Shown: one piece after another, positions 33,781 through 46,239 of the stretch | How the letters are laid out: each line of letters begins with the position of its first letter | Numbering within the stretch: position 1 is the stretch's first letter | Source: Lepturacanthus savala | Taxonomy: Eukaryota; Chordata; Actinopteri; Scombriformes; Trichiuridae | Length of the DNA stretch: 64,000 bases | Assembly (NCBI GenBank): GCA_030544235.1 | Contig: CM060478.1 | Coordinates: 23,251,227 to 23,315,226 of the forward strand | Direction: 5' to 3' | Program-made: the position numbers and the translations under genes | Notes under the pieces: model-generated | Seen by the model: only the letters and a program-made list of their open reading frames with translations | The model's database searches: none | Told to the model about the DNA's origin: nothing

Positions 33781-34640
33781 ATACTTGACTCTGGTGGATT
33801 TGACCTCTGCTTTGACCTCCAAATCAGTCAGGTGGATGAGCTAGCGCTACAGCTAGCACCCCAGTAGCCTTCTCACACAGTCTGTGCACGTCTAGCGCTA
33901 GCCGTTAACCTGAGCATCTCCGCGGCGCTGCAGCTGCGCCAACATCTGTCTTCTTCATCCGCCCCATTCCCTCCAATAACTCGCCATCCCTCTGATGGGT
34001 ATGAATAAAGGAGGGAACAATCTGGATACTCAGTTGCACAACCTGCCGCTGGGACTTGGCACATATCAATAATACATCAACCAGGATGCACCTTCTCTTT
34101 AGTTTTCCCTTTGCATCATATATTGTAAATATAGTTGGGATATTATAACCTGGCATGGTGGTTTTTGCTTTAAGAAAATGTGCTAAAACAGTGATACAGT
34201 CGTTTAACAGCAGTAATTGTTCTGTTTTGTTTTTCATGCATACATTCATGCTTTTATTGACTTAAAAAGTTCCCATAAAGGAACAAAAAAAAGTTAAAAA
34301 TTACTGCTTTATGATCTGTCAGATAAATACTGTTATGATGGTAGATGTTAATTGGTCTAATATCCAAATCCTGAGGTGAATCTATGTAATAATGCTTCCT
34401 GCAAGAAAAAATCTGGAGCAGAGCCTGCTCTGAATGCTGCGCTTGCAAAGTAGCCCCATCTTCTTCTTCCTGATGACAGCAGCTTGTTCGTACATGCCCA
34501 CAAAACATCCATCTGTTGGTAGTCTTTGTTGCTAATTTTGTAACCAATGTTGTTCCATGGGTTCCCTGGCTGAATCAGAGCCCCAAGGTGTATATATTAA
34601 TAGTGACCCCCACCTCATGTACAAGAAGTTCTTAATCAGC
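33781..34640. other. unexplained block with repeated TAGCGCTA palindromes
   Basis: The 9-mer CTAGCGCTA, containing the palindrome TAGCGCTA, occurs at 33841-33849 and 33892-33900. A G+C-rich stretch, CGCGGCGCTGCAGCTGCGCC, follows near 33921. Minus-strand frames of 114 and 97 codons lie next to it (33905-34249 and 34254-34547) and match nothing I know. It could be a transposon fragment, a promoter for a non-coding transcript, or unrelated unique DNA. Confidence 0.35.
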
Positions 34641-34690
34641 ATGTCATAAAATGACATTTAACTAAAACAATATTTATTAGTAAGAACAAA

Positions 34691-35429
34691 GGGTAACACT
34701 ATACTTGATGAGTGAGTTCACAACACATTCATAGCAGCTGTCATAAACTGCACACAAAGCCTTCATGACTGTTTCAGGAGACATGACTCAACATTCATAC
34801 CTTTCACGAATGTGGAAGATAAAATGATGACAACTTTTTAAAATAAAATTCTATCAATTGCAACAACAGCATTGCTGTTTTTGTTCTGAACTGATCATGT
34901 CACCTCTTTACGTCAGTGGGCTGGTCCAGTGCCAAAAATGCATTTGTTGTATAAGGTAACCTTTGCAGATGATGTCTCATCTTTTGCTACTGTGAATGTC
35001 CAACCGTTCCAGGTTACACAAATACGGGTCAGCTGAATGTAGCTGGTTTACCTCCTAGTGTTGAATGTCAATAATAATGTCGATAATTATAATAGTTCAC
35101 AACTTGTATAGTAAAGTGACATTTGATGTTGTTGTTGTAGGATATAGAGCAAATATGTTTTTATGAAACAAAAATGTTTTTCTTGACCATGTTCTGTCTT
35201 CGGCACTTTGACTCGGATGTGACATGATCAGGTTAAGAGGTTTGAAACAAAACAGCAATGCTGCTTTTCAATTGTTGGACTTTTATTTTGTTCTGTCTTC
35301 CACATTCATGAAAGGTTTGGTACGAATGTTGAGTCATGTCTCATTAAACAGTCATGAATGCTTTATGTGCAGTTTACGACAGCTGCTTTGAATGTGTTAT
35401 GAACTCACCTGCCAAGTAAAGTGTTACCA
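34691..35429. mobile_element. MITE with terminal inverted repeats of about 190 bp
   Basis: The left end GGGTAACACTATACTTGATG and the right end read in reverse, CTGGTAACACTTTACTTGGC, begin inverted repeats that stay alignable for about 190 bp. Shared words include 'TGAGTTCA', 'AACACATTCA', 'AGCAGCTGTC', 'GTAAACTGCACA/ATAAACTGCACA', 'CATGACTGTTT' and 'GAGACATGACTCAACATTC'. The central segment is about 350 bp and non-coding. The 'TAACACTTTACTTG' end is frequent in fish non-autonomous DNA transposons. No clean target duplication is visible. Confidence 0.78.
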
Positions 35430-35744
35430 GATAAGGTAAGATAAGATAAAAGTAACTTAAACCTGAGATATATTTAAAAATAGAAATGTGACCCCCATGT
35501 GTGAGGCCATACACACAGCGTGTGTTCTGTGTTTAGAGAGGAGTGGTCCTGGTTTGCGTTGTCCACTCCTTTATTTCAGATTGGATTCAGGCTGGAAGAT
35601 GTGAAGATGTTTTTGTGAAGTTAACAGAAGAGATAAAGAATGAGAAAAAGAAACAAAATCGTACTACTACTGCTTGTTTACATAGCCGCCAAAGCCACTG
35701 GGTGTTTTAAAAGGAAAAACCTTCAAATTGGGATGGTGGCCTTA

Positions 35745-35885
35745 AATAGACAGGAGCTAAAACAGCCTGTTTCCGACAGAGGCTGAAGGCGCTGAGGCGC
35801 TGCATAGTATAGAATAGAGTGTAGAAGATAAATGAGTTTTGTTATGGTTTTTATTCATAATTTTTTGAATAATATAAAGATATTC
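35745..35885. repeat. fragment of a common percomorph interspersed repeat
   Basis: AGGAGCTAAAACAGCCTGTTT followed by CGACAGAGGCTGAAGG, then GAAGATAAATGAGTTTT, resembles a dispersed fish element end that I recall. Only one end is present, and identity is by recognition alone. Confidence 0.42.
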
Positions 35886-36329
35886 CCTTAGAGCTTCAGA
35901 ATATAAATATAGACCCTTAAATGTTCCCTTCAATAAATGTCTGTGTACTGCTTTTCATATACTAAACTGTATGTTATTGGGAGCAGTGAGTGAGAAAATA
36001 TAAGGGAGTAATTTTGGTCATTATATTTTACAACATTCTTAATATATGTTAACTTTACTGTTGGGTATTTAGTCTTTTCACATTATGGGGAATTATGTAG
36101 ATCTTTTAATGGTGATACCTACACTAATGTTATTAATTAAACATTACAGCTTTTCTATACTTGCCTTGGTTTTGTTGTTACTATTAAAATAACTTCTTGC
36201 ATTGTTTGTTGAATCTCATAGTTTTCTTATTTGTAATCCGTATCGTTGTCCAAAACAGTTTTTTACAGTTTCACAATTGTTTCCAGTAAAAACCTCAATA
36301 GCCAACAGCTGTCTTCAACCTTTATTGGA

Positions 36330-36850
36330 AGGCAAGGCAAGTTTATTCTTATAGCACATTTCAACGACAAGGCAATTCAAAGTGCTCTACATAAAACATA
36401 AAAGGCATCAAGACAAAATGTAAAAGCAACATAAGGCAATATAAAAAGACATTTCAATACAATTAAAAAGAGTTAAATGGTAAATAATAGAATAAGACAG
36501 ATAAAACAGGAGAATAAAAGTTACAGTGCGGTATAAGATATTAATCAAAGGCCTCAAGTTGGATAGAATAAAAGGCTGTGACAAACATAAAATTCTTCAG
36601 CCTTAATTTAAAAGAAAAGAGTTCAATATCTGTAGTTTCCTGGGAGTTTGTTCCAGATATAAGAAGCATAAAAACTGAAAGCTGCTTCTCCGTGTTTAAT
36701 TGTGACTCCAAAGCAGAAAGCAGACATGAGAATACCCTGATACTGTGCATTTAAGCAGTGAAAATACCAATGAGGAGGGTGTTTTTTTTTTTTAAAAGGA
36801 GCATTAATCATAAAGAAAGATTTTACAGCCACCAACAACCTAATTATCTC
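36330..36850. repeat. teleost interspersed repeat ('GGCAAGGCAAGTTTATT' type)
   Basis: GGCAAGGCAAGTTTATTCTT, then ATAGCACATTTCAACGACAAGG and CAATTCAAAGTGCTCTACATAA, is one of the best-known fish repeats. The body continues with A-rich sequence to about 36540 and then 'AAAACTGAAAGCTGCTTCTCC', also typical. Minus-strand frames of about 70 codons over this body are repeat-derived. Class (LINE tail or DNA element) is uncertain. Confidence 0.75.
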
Positions 36851-37129
36851 CCTGCAGAAATAGTGAGCTAGTAACCAGCAATGGTGAGTAGTTATAAAAT
36901 GAAATATAAATAAAAGTAAATAAATAGTAATTATTTTTTAAAACGATTTCCCCATTACATCTGCTCTGTGTTATGAACAAACTGCTGGGTTTTTAACCTG
37001 GAAATGAGAAAACAAAGAAAACATCTATTAAATCCTCTTTAGAAATGTATTATTTGTTTGTTAGAAGCCAAGAAAAGCACAGTCTTACCCGGCATGATAC
37101 TGTGCTTGCTGAGGTTACACGCTGAAAAA

Positions 37130-37290
37130 TCCCTTCCAGTTGCATCTTGGCACTGCACAAATTGGCATGTAGGCGGGACCATGTTAATATGGTGTGAGAC
37201 TGCTAATGGCTTTATGATTGGATAATTAGAGGAAGGTGGGTAATTAGGAGAGTAGTCTGTGCTTGGCTTCCCTGTTGGAGTGAGTAGGAA
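37130..37290. promoter_or_regulatory. candidate conserved non-coding element
   Basis: Short complex block with ACCATGTTAATATGG, TGCTAATGGC, GGATAATTAGAGG and GGTAATTAGGAG, four homeodomain cores in about 80 bp. Confidence 0.38.
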
Positions 37291-37659
37291 CAGGAAGACT
37301 CCCTGCTGGCTGTTGAAGGGTGTTTATGTGTGTGAGCGGGTAAGTGTGTGTTTTTGGATGTCATTGCTACCGGCTAATAGTATAAATTCTTGCTGTGCCA
37401 GTTTAAGATTCCAGACTTTCAAACATGCTAATGGTCAGATGTAGAAAACGAGAACCTGTGGCTCACACTGGATGTGTGGCAAATGTTACGTGATGCAGAT
37501 ACCACTAAGAATGCATGTACAATGGTCATACATGCAAATTATTTTCTGGTAATACCCCTCTGTGTTTCCTTGACACAACTTCTGATATGTATTTTACATT
37601 ATCTTATTTATTTATTATCTTATCATACATAATTTAATTTTCATTCCCAAAATTAGACC

Positions 37660-38095
37660 CTTATGTCATCCAGCCAGAAGATAAAGCGCAGAGGTGCTAA
37701 TCTCCAGGGAGAACCAGACACATGATGACATCACCCAAATCAAGAGCCGGTTTCTAGAATAAAAGGATTTTGATTTGCATTCATACAGACGAGAGTATGA
37801 TTTGGGGAAACCTCCGAATTTTGCAGCATTTTCACTCCTCATGGCTCCCTGTCAGTTCACTGGTCCACACTGCTGCTTTAAGAGCGTGTTTTTAATTCTT
37901 GAGAAAATGACTGTGAAGTTAACGACTTCTCCCTCCACCCGTCCACCATCTCCAGACATCATTAAAGCTAGGCTATAGCCCCGGGCTGCACATGAACCCC
38001 TTCTTCAAACTGTACACTTTATCCATAATTCAGCTATCCTCCCTGAATTATTCAAGCAAATAGTGGGAAAATAATGGAGTTCACTGAATCTTACT
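37660..38095. promoter_or_regulatory. candidate conserved non-coding element with octamer
   Basis: ATTTGCAT at 37773-37780 is an exact reverse octamer. Other words are GGTGCTAATCTCC, AGCCGGTTTCTAG, TCATTAAAGCTAGG, CCATAATTCAGC and CTGAATTATTCAAGC. Long, complex, non-repetitive and motif-dense. The 67-codon frame inside shows no domain. Confidence 0.43.
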
Positions 38096-38099
38096 TACA

Positions 38100-39990
38100 C
38101 ATAAAACTATTTTAATGTTGATTTGAATTTCTGAGGCTTTCTGATGTGGTGGTGGGGGAGGCTAAGTAGCATGTGTGGCCTCTTTTGCCTCGGCCCTGAT
38201 CAGGGGCTGGAGAGGATGGGTCGGCTCATAAACTCATTAGTAGAGATGCAAGTAGTAAATAAATTAATTTTGAAATATATACACATGTATGAGCAATGAA
38301 AACACTAAAGTTTTACAAATGCAGATTAGAAAATGTGAAACACTTGATATCAACTTTAGATGTTACTATGTGCTCTTCTCAGCAGTTTTGAAATTATCCT
38401 TTTATAGTCTAATTATTGTGGCCCACTAATATACACCCACAGTTATTGCTGAAAAATGTTTGAATTCTCACAAGCTGACGTCACACAATCATTTTTAAAT
38501 ATTTACTGTAAACGATGACATGTGGCGTGATACGGCAGAGCTTCCACTCTCTCTGCCTCCATGCTAGCTATACGGAGGAAGACAGACAGATCTTTAAAGG
38601 GGACAGGAGGGTAAATGTGGCAATGCCCCCTACTTGATACCATATCAGAAAAAGGCTGAATTAACATTAGTTGCTTACTTACCATACCGTAAGCCCCGGT
38701 GTTTAATCATTTACTCCCTTCGGAGTGGGTAAGGCCATGCAACTTTTATTGCGGGAAAAGAATCAGAATTCCCCCGGTTAGGAGAAGGGTGGCTCATGCA
38801 TTAATAAAGTGGTACAGTACATGTTAGCACTATAACCTTGCTCAGGGGTTTCGCTGGAAGCATGGAGTGCATTACTGAGAGGTTTTATATGGTATTGTAT
38901 AGAGGCTGTAAGTCCAGGCTTTATAACGGGGCCTTTGGTAGCGTGGGGCTGGAGTGGAGGAGTCTGTTTACCCTCACTCACTGTCTTGATTGGCTTTGTT
39001 TTTGCCTTGAAACTAACTTAATTTTGACTACCACCGATTCCATTTTTAACCTCATACTTTAATTGTGATTAATTGAAATTAATTGATGAATGTAGACTAA
39101 ACACAAAGGATGTATATTTAAATTCAAATCCATTTAAAACACGTTCTCTCCTGTAAACAAGTTTCCAATTCCAAGTTTTGAATTTATATAAATGATAATT
39201 AACAACAATAAATGTTCCATGTTCAAGTGCCAGCTGAATTGCAACAAGGTGACACTAGTCAATATATGAAACAAGAACAAGGATGATTCTGATCTACACA
39301 TGAAGACCCACAGAAAGAGTTCAGAGTTTCCCTCTGTAATGAAGCCTAAAATGGTTCATACTAATGGATGCTTCAAGTCGTCTGGTTTAACATGCTAATG
39401 ATTTCTAATTAATCACAGTTATAATGTGCTTATTTTGACAGCATTAGTTTTCATTGGTATGTTTATTGCAACTCAAATCATTTGATTAACGTTATGGATA
39501 GATCTTGGTGTTTGATGCATGCAATAGTTTCCAATATTTTAACCAACTCCTTGTGCTGTCGCTAACTTCAACCAAGTGTGTTGTCACGTAGGACAAAAGA
39601 CACTTTTATGCTCAGCTTGCTCCAGCATCCACATAGCATGTTTCCTTTGGCCTCTGCACCATGGCTTGGAAAAAGGTTGGCTAATTGTAATCCAGGTAGC
39701 AATTATTTTTCATCCAAAATATATTTGGTATAACAAATTAGTAGTTTGCATGCATATTTTGTAAGAGAACAGGATTTGCTATTGGATGTGTATGGTAAGA
39801 TCACAGGGAACTCATGTGGAGCAGGCAGTATTTCAAAGCTGTCGCAACAGAGGAAGTATAGACGACTATATATATCATGTCTCAATGCACTATAAACTAT
39901 GTTGCACTGCAGTAACTGACATACTTTATTTCACTTCACTGATGGTGACACATCAGTGGATTTTGTCCTTAGTATGCTGTTGGCTACTGT
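38100..39990. other. non-coding DNA; one CTCF-like core, otherwise nothing recognised
   Basis: TGCCCCCTACTTG at 38624-38636 fits the CTCF core on the minus strand with one mismatch. Block 38125-38250 (CCTGATCAGGGG palindrome at 38196-38207) is complex and may be regulatory. The remainder is A+T-rich without recognised features. Confidence 0.4.
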
Positions 39991-39993
39991 TAG

Positions 39994-40434
39994 TAGGCTG
40001 TACGATTTTAAGAAAGAATAACAATTTTTAAGAATTGCGATTTCAATTTCATTCGCAGTTTTCTTTAAATCAAGTTTCACGACAGTATTTACAAGCAAGT
40101 AAAGAATTGATTTTAAATGTAGTCGTATTTAGTGAAATAACAAGAAACATGTTATACATAGGCTACATCAAGTGCTTGAGCAATAACAGTTACTAGAATT
40201 GAAAAAATAAGAGTCATCTATGTCTTAACATAAAGTAGAACAAAAAAGTATTTTAACTAAAAGTAGTGAAGGTCAGGGAGGCAGCGTACACATGTAAAAT
40301 AGTTGATGAAAACAAAACCTGGGTTAGGAAAGAGAAATAGAATACAGAAAAAAAAATAGCTTTCACGATCTCAAAATCACATTTCCTAAAGTTGCGGTTT
40401 TCGATCTAAAATGGTCATTGATCATTCAGGCCTA
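39994..40434. mobile_element. hAT-like MITE ('GGCTGCACGATT' type ends)
   Basis: The left end TAGGCTGTACGATTTTAAG and the right end, read in reverse, TAGGCCTGAATGATCAATG, resemble the AGGGCTGCACGATTAAT ends of a very common fish hAT-type MITE. Internal words such as AAGAATTGCGATTTCAATTTC and TTGCGGTTTTCGATCTAAAATGG are also typical. No clean 8-bp target duplication was found. Confidence 0.55.
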
Positions 40435-40439
40435 TTTAG

Positions 40440-42615
40440 CACAGTAGCAAGATTGAAAATATGACAGTGTACCTGTTGAGTTTGCCCCCAACCTGTAAAC
40501 ACTTGTGTATGTGTCGATGTGTATGTTTCTGGGGTTAGCTCCCATGCTTCCAATTCTTCAACTCTATAATTCTTAGCTTTATGAAACTGTAAGTTCTCTT
40601 CATCTACTCCTTTAGAGACACTAATGCAAAAGCCAGCATTTGCTAGCATCACCAAAAACAAATAAACACACAAAATAGTTGCTCAGATATGGTTTGACTG
40701 TAGTTCAAAAAGGGCTTTTGTGGTTTTCCTGGGGATCTAGAGTATGAGCGTTGGATGAGCTTATAACACTCTAGTAGCTCTGGGTTTTTCCTGATTCTTA
40801 CCATTTAACTCCACCTCACTCTCCCAGCGTATATCTCTACATGGATGTATAGGATGAGAAGAAGAAACGAGGGACAGGGTCACAAGAGGAATGGGGCTGC
40901 GTATGTGGGAGGAATGAGGAATAGAATGGCTGGGGTGTAAAGAGCAACGGAGAGAAGGGAGCAAAAGATCACAGCAAGGTGGAGAGGAATGAGGCCCAGA
41001 CGTGAGAACTAATTTGACACATTTGCCCAGAATTCCAGCATCGTCTGCCACTATCAACACATTTACCCTCTTTGTCTTGTTATCGAGGGAGATGAGGCCT
41101 CTGAGGTCTAGCATAGGTCTGGCAGATCAAAGAAGGTGCTTTTCCAATAGAGGCAGTCATCCAAATGCACAATCACTCTCTATTCATATGGAGGAGAAAG
41201 AGAGATAAGGCTAAAGAAAAGTGAGACTGACAGTCATTTTCCTGTACTGGGTAGGGGGTAAAATGTGAGTACATTGTATTTCACCATATTGGAAGCATAT
41301 GCAGTTTCCCCTGGTTTTTGCCTGCTGTCTGTTTAGATTCCACTGTGTCTTGTCGACTTTGAATGCCTGTATTTTACAGCGTTAAGACAACGTCCAAACC
41401 TAATTCAAAGGCTTTATAGTGGCATTTTTTTCAACTTTTTAATAACTTAGAGTACAGTAATGAAGAATCCCATTTAAAGACTCTCTTCAGAAAGATGATC
41501 AGTGATAAACACTGATGTCTGTCTTGTCTTCTCAGAATCCAGATGTGGGTATGTTTTTGATTAAAGCTGCCACATCCAGCTTTTTGCTTTGAGTCAAGTG
41601 TCTCTTTGTGCCTGCCCTACTCCTTAATAGATGGTCCGGTTCCTGCCACAACATTTTCCATACACCTTGAAGAGCTGTCTTCCTTGAAATGACACCTGGT
41701 TTTAAACTGAGGTCACCAGTGTTCGGCCACTACAGACACTGAAGCAGCAGATGGTGACTTCAATCACTTGCAGTGAGTTACACTTCCGAGAAGATGAAAT
41801 TGTCTCTGTGGACCTACACATTGAAGAATTTATAGCTTACCATCGGTCATAGAGGCGCCGACATGGATACTTTCCAAATCTCAACAACTTGTAATGCAGA
41901 CCTGCATGTCAATGAAGTTAATTCCAACTCTTGTCAGAACCTGAGATCAGAACAGATAAGAAAAGATGAACATATACTCAAGAATAAGTATAACAGAAAC
42001 AGCCATGCAAGATGTCATGGCACATTTACCTATGTGCGACCTTTAGATTTGCATACAAATTTGATTTTACTTGCAATTGTGTACATTTTACTATGGACAT
42101 GCCTAAATATCTGAAGGATACACACTGAAGATACACAAGGTCAGTGATAGACACAAATTTTGTAAATCTTTCATTTAATTTTTGCATATAGCAATTAGTT
42201 AATCTCCAACTTAGCCTTAACCCATCCTTTATTGCCTGTGAATTCACTTTGCTTTGCAATTTAGTCTGGACACCAAGGACCCAGTTTTTCCCTCATCTAT
42301 GAAGCCAATCACGGAAAGGGGAGAGTGCAGCAAGATGATGACGAAACACAGAAGCAACTTTGTTGATAGCTGTGAATGACATGGCGACAGACTGTCATTT
42401 ACCATTTGATGCAGCTTCAGGAAGTGTTCCCAGTAATTTAGACTGCAGGGTTATTTTGAAAAATGAGCAACTTTTAGCACTAAACTATTTCATTGTCTTT
42501 GAGTATCAGGTAAGTCATTGTGTTGTTTTATATGATTGTCTCTAAGCTACATACAGACACATTTGACAGACATTTGTAGTGCCCAATAAACAGCTCTGAG
42601 CATTCATAAACCATG
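40440..42615. other. non-coding DNA, no recognised gene
   Basis: A 117-codon minus-strand frame at 40761-41114 is Ser/Pro/His-rich from purine-rich DNA and lacks any domain. ATTTGCAT occurs at 42047-42054. No repeat family is obvious. Confidence 0.4.
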
Positions 42616-42619
42616 CCTC

Positions 42620-43090
42620 CAATATAAACAAATGAATGGGTGGTTCCCAAACCTGGTGTTAGCAAGGCTAACTCCAGCTAGGATTTTACCCAAAATGTTA
42701 ACATAAATTCTGGGTGATTTGCTTTCTACATCTTATTGCTGAGAAAGCAAAACTAAAGTGTTAGACAATTTGAAAAAAAGATAGATGCTAGGTAAACATT
42801 AAAGCCATTGCTAACGCTGATGAAGACCAGGCACATCTGCACCAAATTGCACATTAATCCATCCAATTGCTCATGAGATATTTCTCTCTGAACCAATAAT
42901 ATCGTCAGGCTGGTGGCACTACAGGAAAAGTCACAGGATCACTAAAGTCAGTAGGATTTATAGTCTGGGAACCACAGATGTCTTAAGAAAAGAGTTTCAC
43001 AATCCATTCAATACTTGTTGAGATATTTCAGACACACTGACAGACCAACATGGCCATTCTCTAGAACCACATTGCCTATGTGGCAGATTC
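42620..43090 (+). repeat. teleost interspersed repeat ('GTTGAGATATTTCA..GACAGACC' type)
   Basis: The end carries AATACTTGTTGAGATATTTCAG, then CAGACCAACATGGCCATTC. The middle has GGCTGGTGGCACTACAGGAAAAGTC and GATCACTAAAGTCAGTAGGAT. The start has TTAGCAAGGCTAACTCC. This succession is a familiar dispersed fish repeat. ATCCATCCAATTGCTCATGAGATATTTC earlier repeats the end motif, giving an internal duplication about 140 bp apart. Confidence 0.65.
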
Positions 43091-43209
43091 CCTTGCAGTG
43101 AAGAGAAGAATAGAGTAGAATATGTGTTCTTTTGTGCAGTCGTCACACTGTTACATTATTAGAAACTAAAGCAAAGCACAACCGAGTCCCGAAATATGCA
43201 TGCTGCTGT

Positions 43210-43435
43210 TGAATTCCATAACTGATTGCATCCAGACTAAAACTGGAGGGGCTTTGTCACTGAAGCTCCATGTTCTCACTAGCCCAGCCTCCTATTAGCA
43301 ACCTTTGTCTCCCCTAATGAGATATTCACTGTGAAATGTTAATTACTAAACACAGGGCCGAGTGGCTTCCAGTACTGACCCCATTCTGATTCAGCTTTAA
43401 TAACAATTACTGTGGTTCCTCACAAAAGTGGGTTA
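43210..43435. promoter_or_regulatory. candidate conserved non-coding element
   Basis: Contains CTCCTATTAGCAACC, CCCCTAATGAGATATTCAC, GTTAATTACTAAAC and CTTTAATAACAATTACTG: many homeodomain cores and a SOX-like AACAAT core in 160 bp of unique sequence. Confidence 0.43.
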
Positions 43436-43889
43436 GGAGAAAATGAGGTTGTACGTCGAGGCACAGCTCAACTATTGAAACAAAGGAATACCTATTGTCC
43501 AAGTGTTAGATTGAAAGATTAATCACAATCAAATATCTTCAATTTAGAGTGGATATGTAACAAAATGAGTCAAAAACAAAACAATGAGTCAATCACGATG
43601 CTGAACAGGATTGTTGCATTATTTGTTTCATGGTCTCATGTGATAACGCTGACTGGATACTATACTGGATTTATGAGATTTTGTAGTAATTGCATGAGTA
43701 GGTGTGCCCACATATTAGGATTCCTGAATGTGTGTGAGAAACAGAGATAGAGGATGTGTGTTTGCCTACAGCATGTGTAGGTCTCTGTATGTGTTTACGA
43801 CCAGTGGAAGATCGACAGCTATTTTCTCCTGTTTGTGTGGCTGTAAATCCACTCGTATCTGCATGAATCCGGGCCTGTGTGCTTCTTAA

Positions 43890-44025
43890 TGGCAAAGACC
43901 TTCTCTGTTGGCTCAGCTATGAATAACGGTAATTGTTCAACCCACTCCCTGTCTATTCCCTTTGTGCCCCTGCCAGCTGGCATCTGGTGCCCACCGACAA
44001 TAATATTCACCCTCTGCCCCCGTCC
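43890..44025. promoter_or_regulatory. candidate conserved non-coding element
   Basis: GGTAATTGTTCAACCC, TGCCAGCTGGCATC (a 12-bp palindrome TGCCAGCTGGCA at 43971-43982) and GACAATAATATTCACC lie in compact unique sequence next to CA-rich DNA. Confidence 0.38.
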
Positions 44026-44334
44026 CGCCCCCACCCTCCCACCCCCCAAAACACACACACCCAAGCAGAAACACACACACTCCTATATGTCCGTGGTCAC
44101 GTGACTGTCCAGCTGTGTCCACATGACAGTTTAGATGATGTCACACCTACATGCATACAATCACATTTACATCCATGCACTGATGCAAACTGCACATGCA
44201 CATTATATATCAATATATAAATACACAAGCATGCAGTACACACAGACACACACAAAAGACAACTTTTTTCACATGCATACACACACACACACACCAAGCC
44301 CTCCTCCTGTCCTGTCAACCCCCAGTCTAACGTT

Positions 44335-44690
44335 TTCCAAATGATCTCATCAGATTAGCCCCAGATTGCTACCTATTACAGCCCCGCTACTTATTTAGCA
44401 ATTTAGCTAGGGGGAAAATTGCCCCCGCTTGATGGCTAATTTTCAGAGGTGACATTTTGCCACATTGGGCTGCAGTGCTGAGGGGTCTGTTGTTGAATAG
44501 ACAGGGGGTCCAGTTGTAGTAGAGCCATTAGGGCTAAATGATCCCCTCTGACTTGATTTACTGACAGCGGTCTTCACATTGTAACAAGTGGGGATGGGGA
44601 AGGTGAGGGAGTTGAATGCTGGAGCTGTAGTTTCTTCACCTGCTGCAGTTTCATGTTTATTGGGTCTTGTCTTCTGTTTTAGTAACGTGA
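44335..44690. promoter_or_regulatory. candidate conserved non-coding element
   Basis: Words include CAGATTAGCCCCAG, CTTATTTAGCAATTTAGC, GATGGCTAATTTTCAG, GCCATTAGGGCTAAATG and CTTGATTTACTG. No simple repeat; the 91-codon minus-strand frame has no domain. A small CA tract lies just upstream at 44278-44295. Confidence 0.43.
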
Positions 44691-44989
44691 TATGAGAGTT
44701 CTGAAAAAAAAGTGACATTTTATGATATTTTAAAACTTTTTAAAACCTAGGTCTTGAAATATTTTGTGCGACATACTGCATTTAGATTTTCCACTAGTTA
44801 ATTTGTGCAGTGTGTCAGTGTCACAGTAAAGGGAGATTATTACACCTAGAAACATTGAAACGAAACAGGACTCACTGCCAGTTCTGATAACCCTTTTTAA
44901 CATTTTTAATATTAAGCAGCATTAGCCTCAAATATTACAGGGACACAAAAACACCTCTGCACCTCTTCTAGCCACCCACACTAATATAT

Positions 44990-45335
44990 TTACCCCTGAT
45001 ACTGGAAGGTGCATTCGCTAATGGCATCTACTGCACCAAATGGGATATGTTATGCTGAAAGTGCATCAATAATCCCTGGTGAGTTATGAACTGACCATGA
45101 TTATGGACCCACTACTGCAGGAAATCCGTTTGAGGCTGTAAAATATAAAACCATGACATTATAAATATGCAGACCATTAAAAACAGCCAGCTGAGCTGAC
45201 ATTGCCAAAAATAACCCTGACACTCTGTCCAAGGCAGAAATATGGATTATCGCCTGATGCAATACAATTCTCTTTATATCGTTCATGATTTGGAAAACTC
45301 CCTCTGCTCCCATTTATAATGAATGGAAAAACCTT
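44990..45335. promoter_or_regulatory. candidate conserved non-coding element
   Basis: TTCGCTAATGGCATC, CATCAATAATCCC, GACCATGATTATGG, CATTATAAATATGCAGACC and ACCATTAAAAACAGCC lie within unique sequence. Overlapping frames have no recognisable protein. Confidence 0.4.
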
Positions 45336-45339
45336 ATGT

Positions 45340-46235
45340 ACAGTGTGTTTTATGATATCCTTATGATGTCCACAGAGGGGGGCTTTATTGCTGTGTGTGT
45401 GTGTTTGTGTTTATTTTTCTCAACTGCCTGTGAGATTATTTGCCAATGCAGGTGTTCAAGCCTGAACAAATATTATTATCACATGGGACTAGTGTTCTCG
45501 TTCGATATATATCCCTAATTGACAAACCACAAGACATCACCAAACTGAACAGATTTCAAATCCTTTGCTCTAATTTGTGATGTTGCAAATGGAAGATCTT
45601 GTGTAAAAGTATCAGTGTTCTGACAGAAAATATCTTGTTTCTTCACAACTAATCTTTATTGATAAAAATACAAGCAGCAGTGGAATCTATAAATCTGAAA
45701 GCTAAGATATCTTTCTCTTTCTAAAAACATTTCCTTTTCTAATCCATTAAAATGCAGGCAGACGTGGAATGGATGAAAAACATTGACAGAAAATCTCACC
45801 ACAAGGCACATTTAGTTGGTTTTGTGGAGCCTTTGATCGAACAGTATCATAGGATTTTGCTACAGAAAATAGAGTTGCCCATTTGTCATAGAAATTGAAG
45901 TTTTTCTATTTTTCTGAGCATTTTATAATAAAATGTTACTGGAACTTAACATATATTTTAAGGTCTGATTCACCTTTTGGATATGATCAGAAGTCTGGTC
46001 TTTTGATTCGTAACCAGTCCAAACAGAACATGGCATCCTTGAGTACTGTGTGATGAGATAAAAAGTTCATTCTTGATCTTGGAACTGCAGATTTAGCAGT
46101 TTTTGCTTGGATAATTTAGGAAATTAAATATATAAATAACTAACCAGCTGCTAACCAGTAATTCTTTATATACTACTTGCCCCTTGTGAATCAAACTAAA
46201 GACAATGAAAGCCACAAAAACAGATAGCATCCTTT
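45340..46235. other. A+T-rich non-coding DNA, nothing recognised
   Basis: A short GT tract lies at about 45390-45407. No gene, repeat family or dense motif block. Confidence 0.4.
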
Positions 46236-46239
46236 CTGC

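Noticed and set aside
37773..37780. Octamer words (also at 19006, 29286, 42047) as evidence of POU regulation
   Set aside because: About two such 8-mers are expected by chance, so they are noted only as features within blocks.
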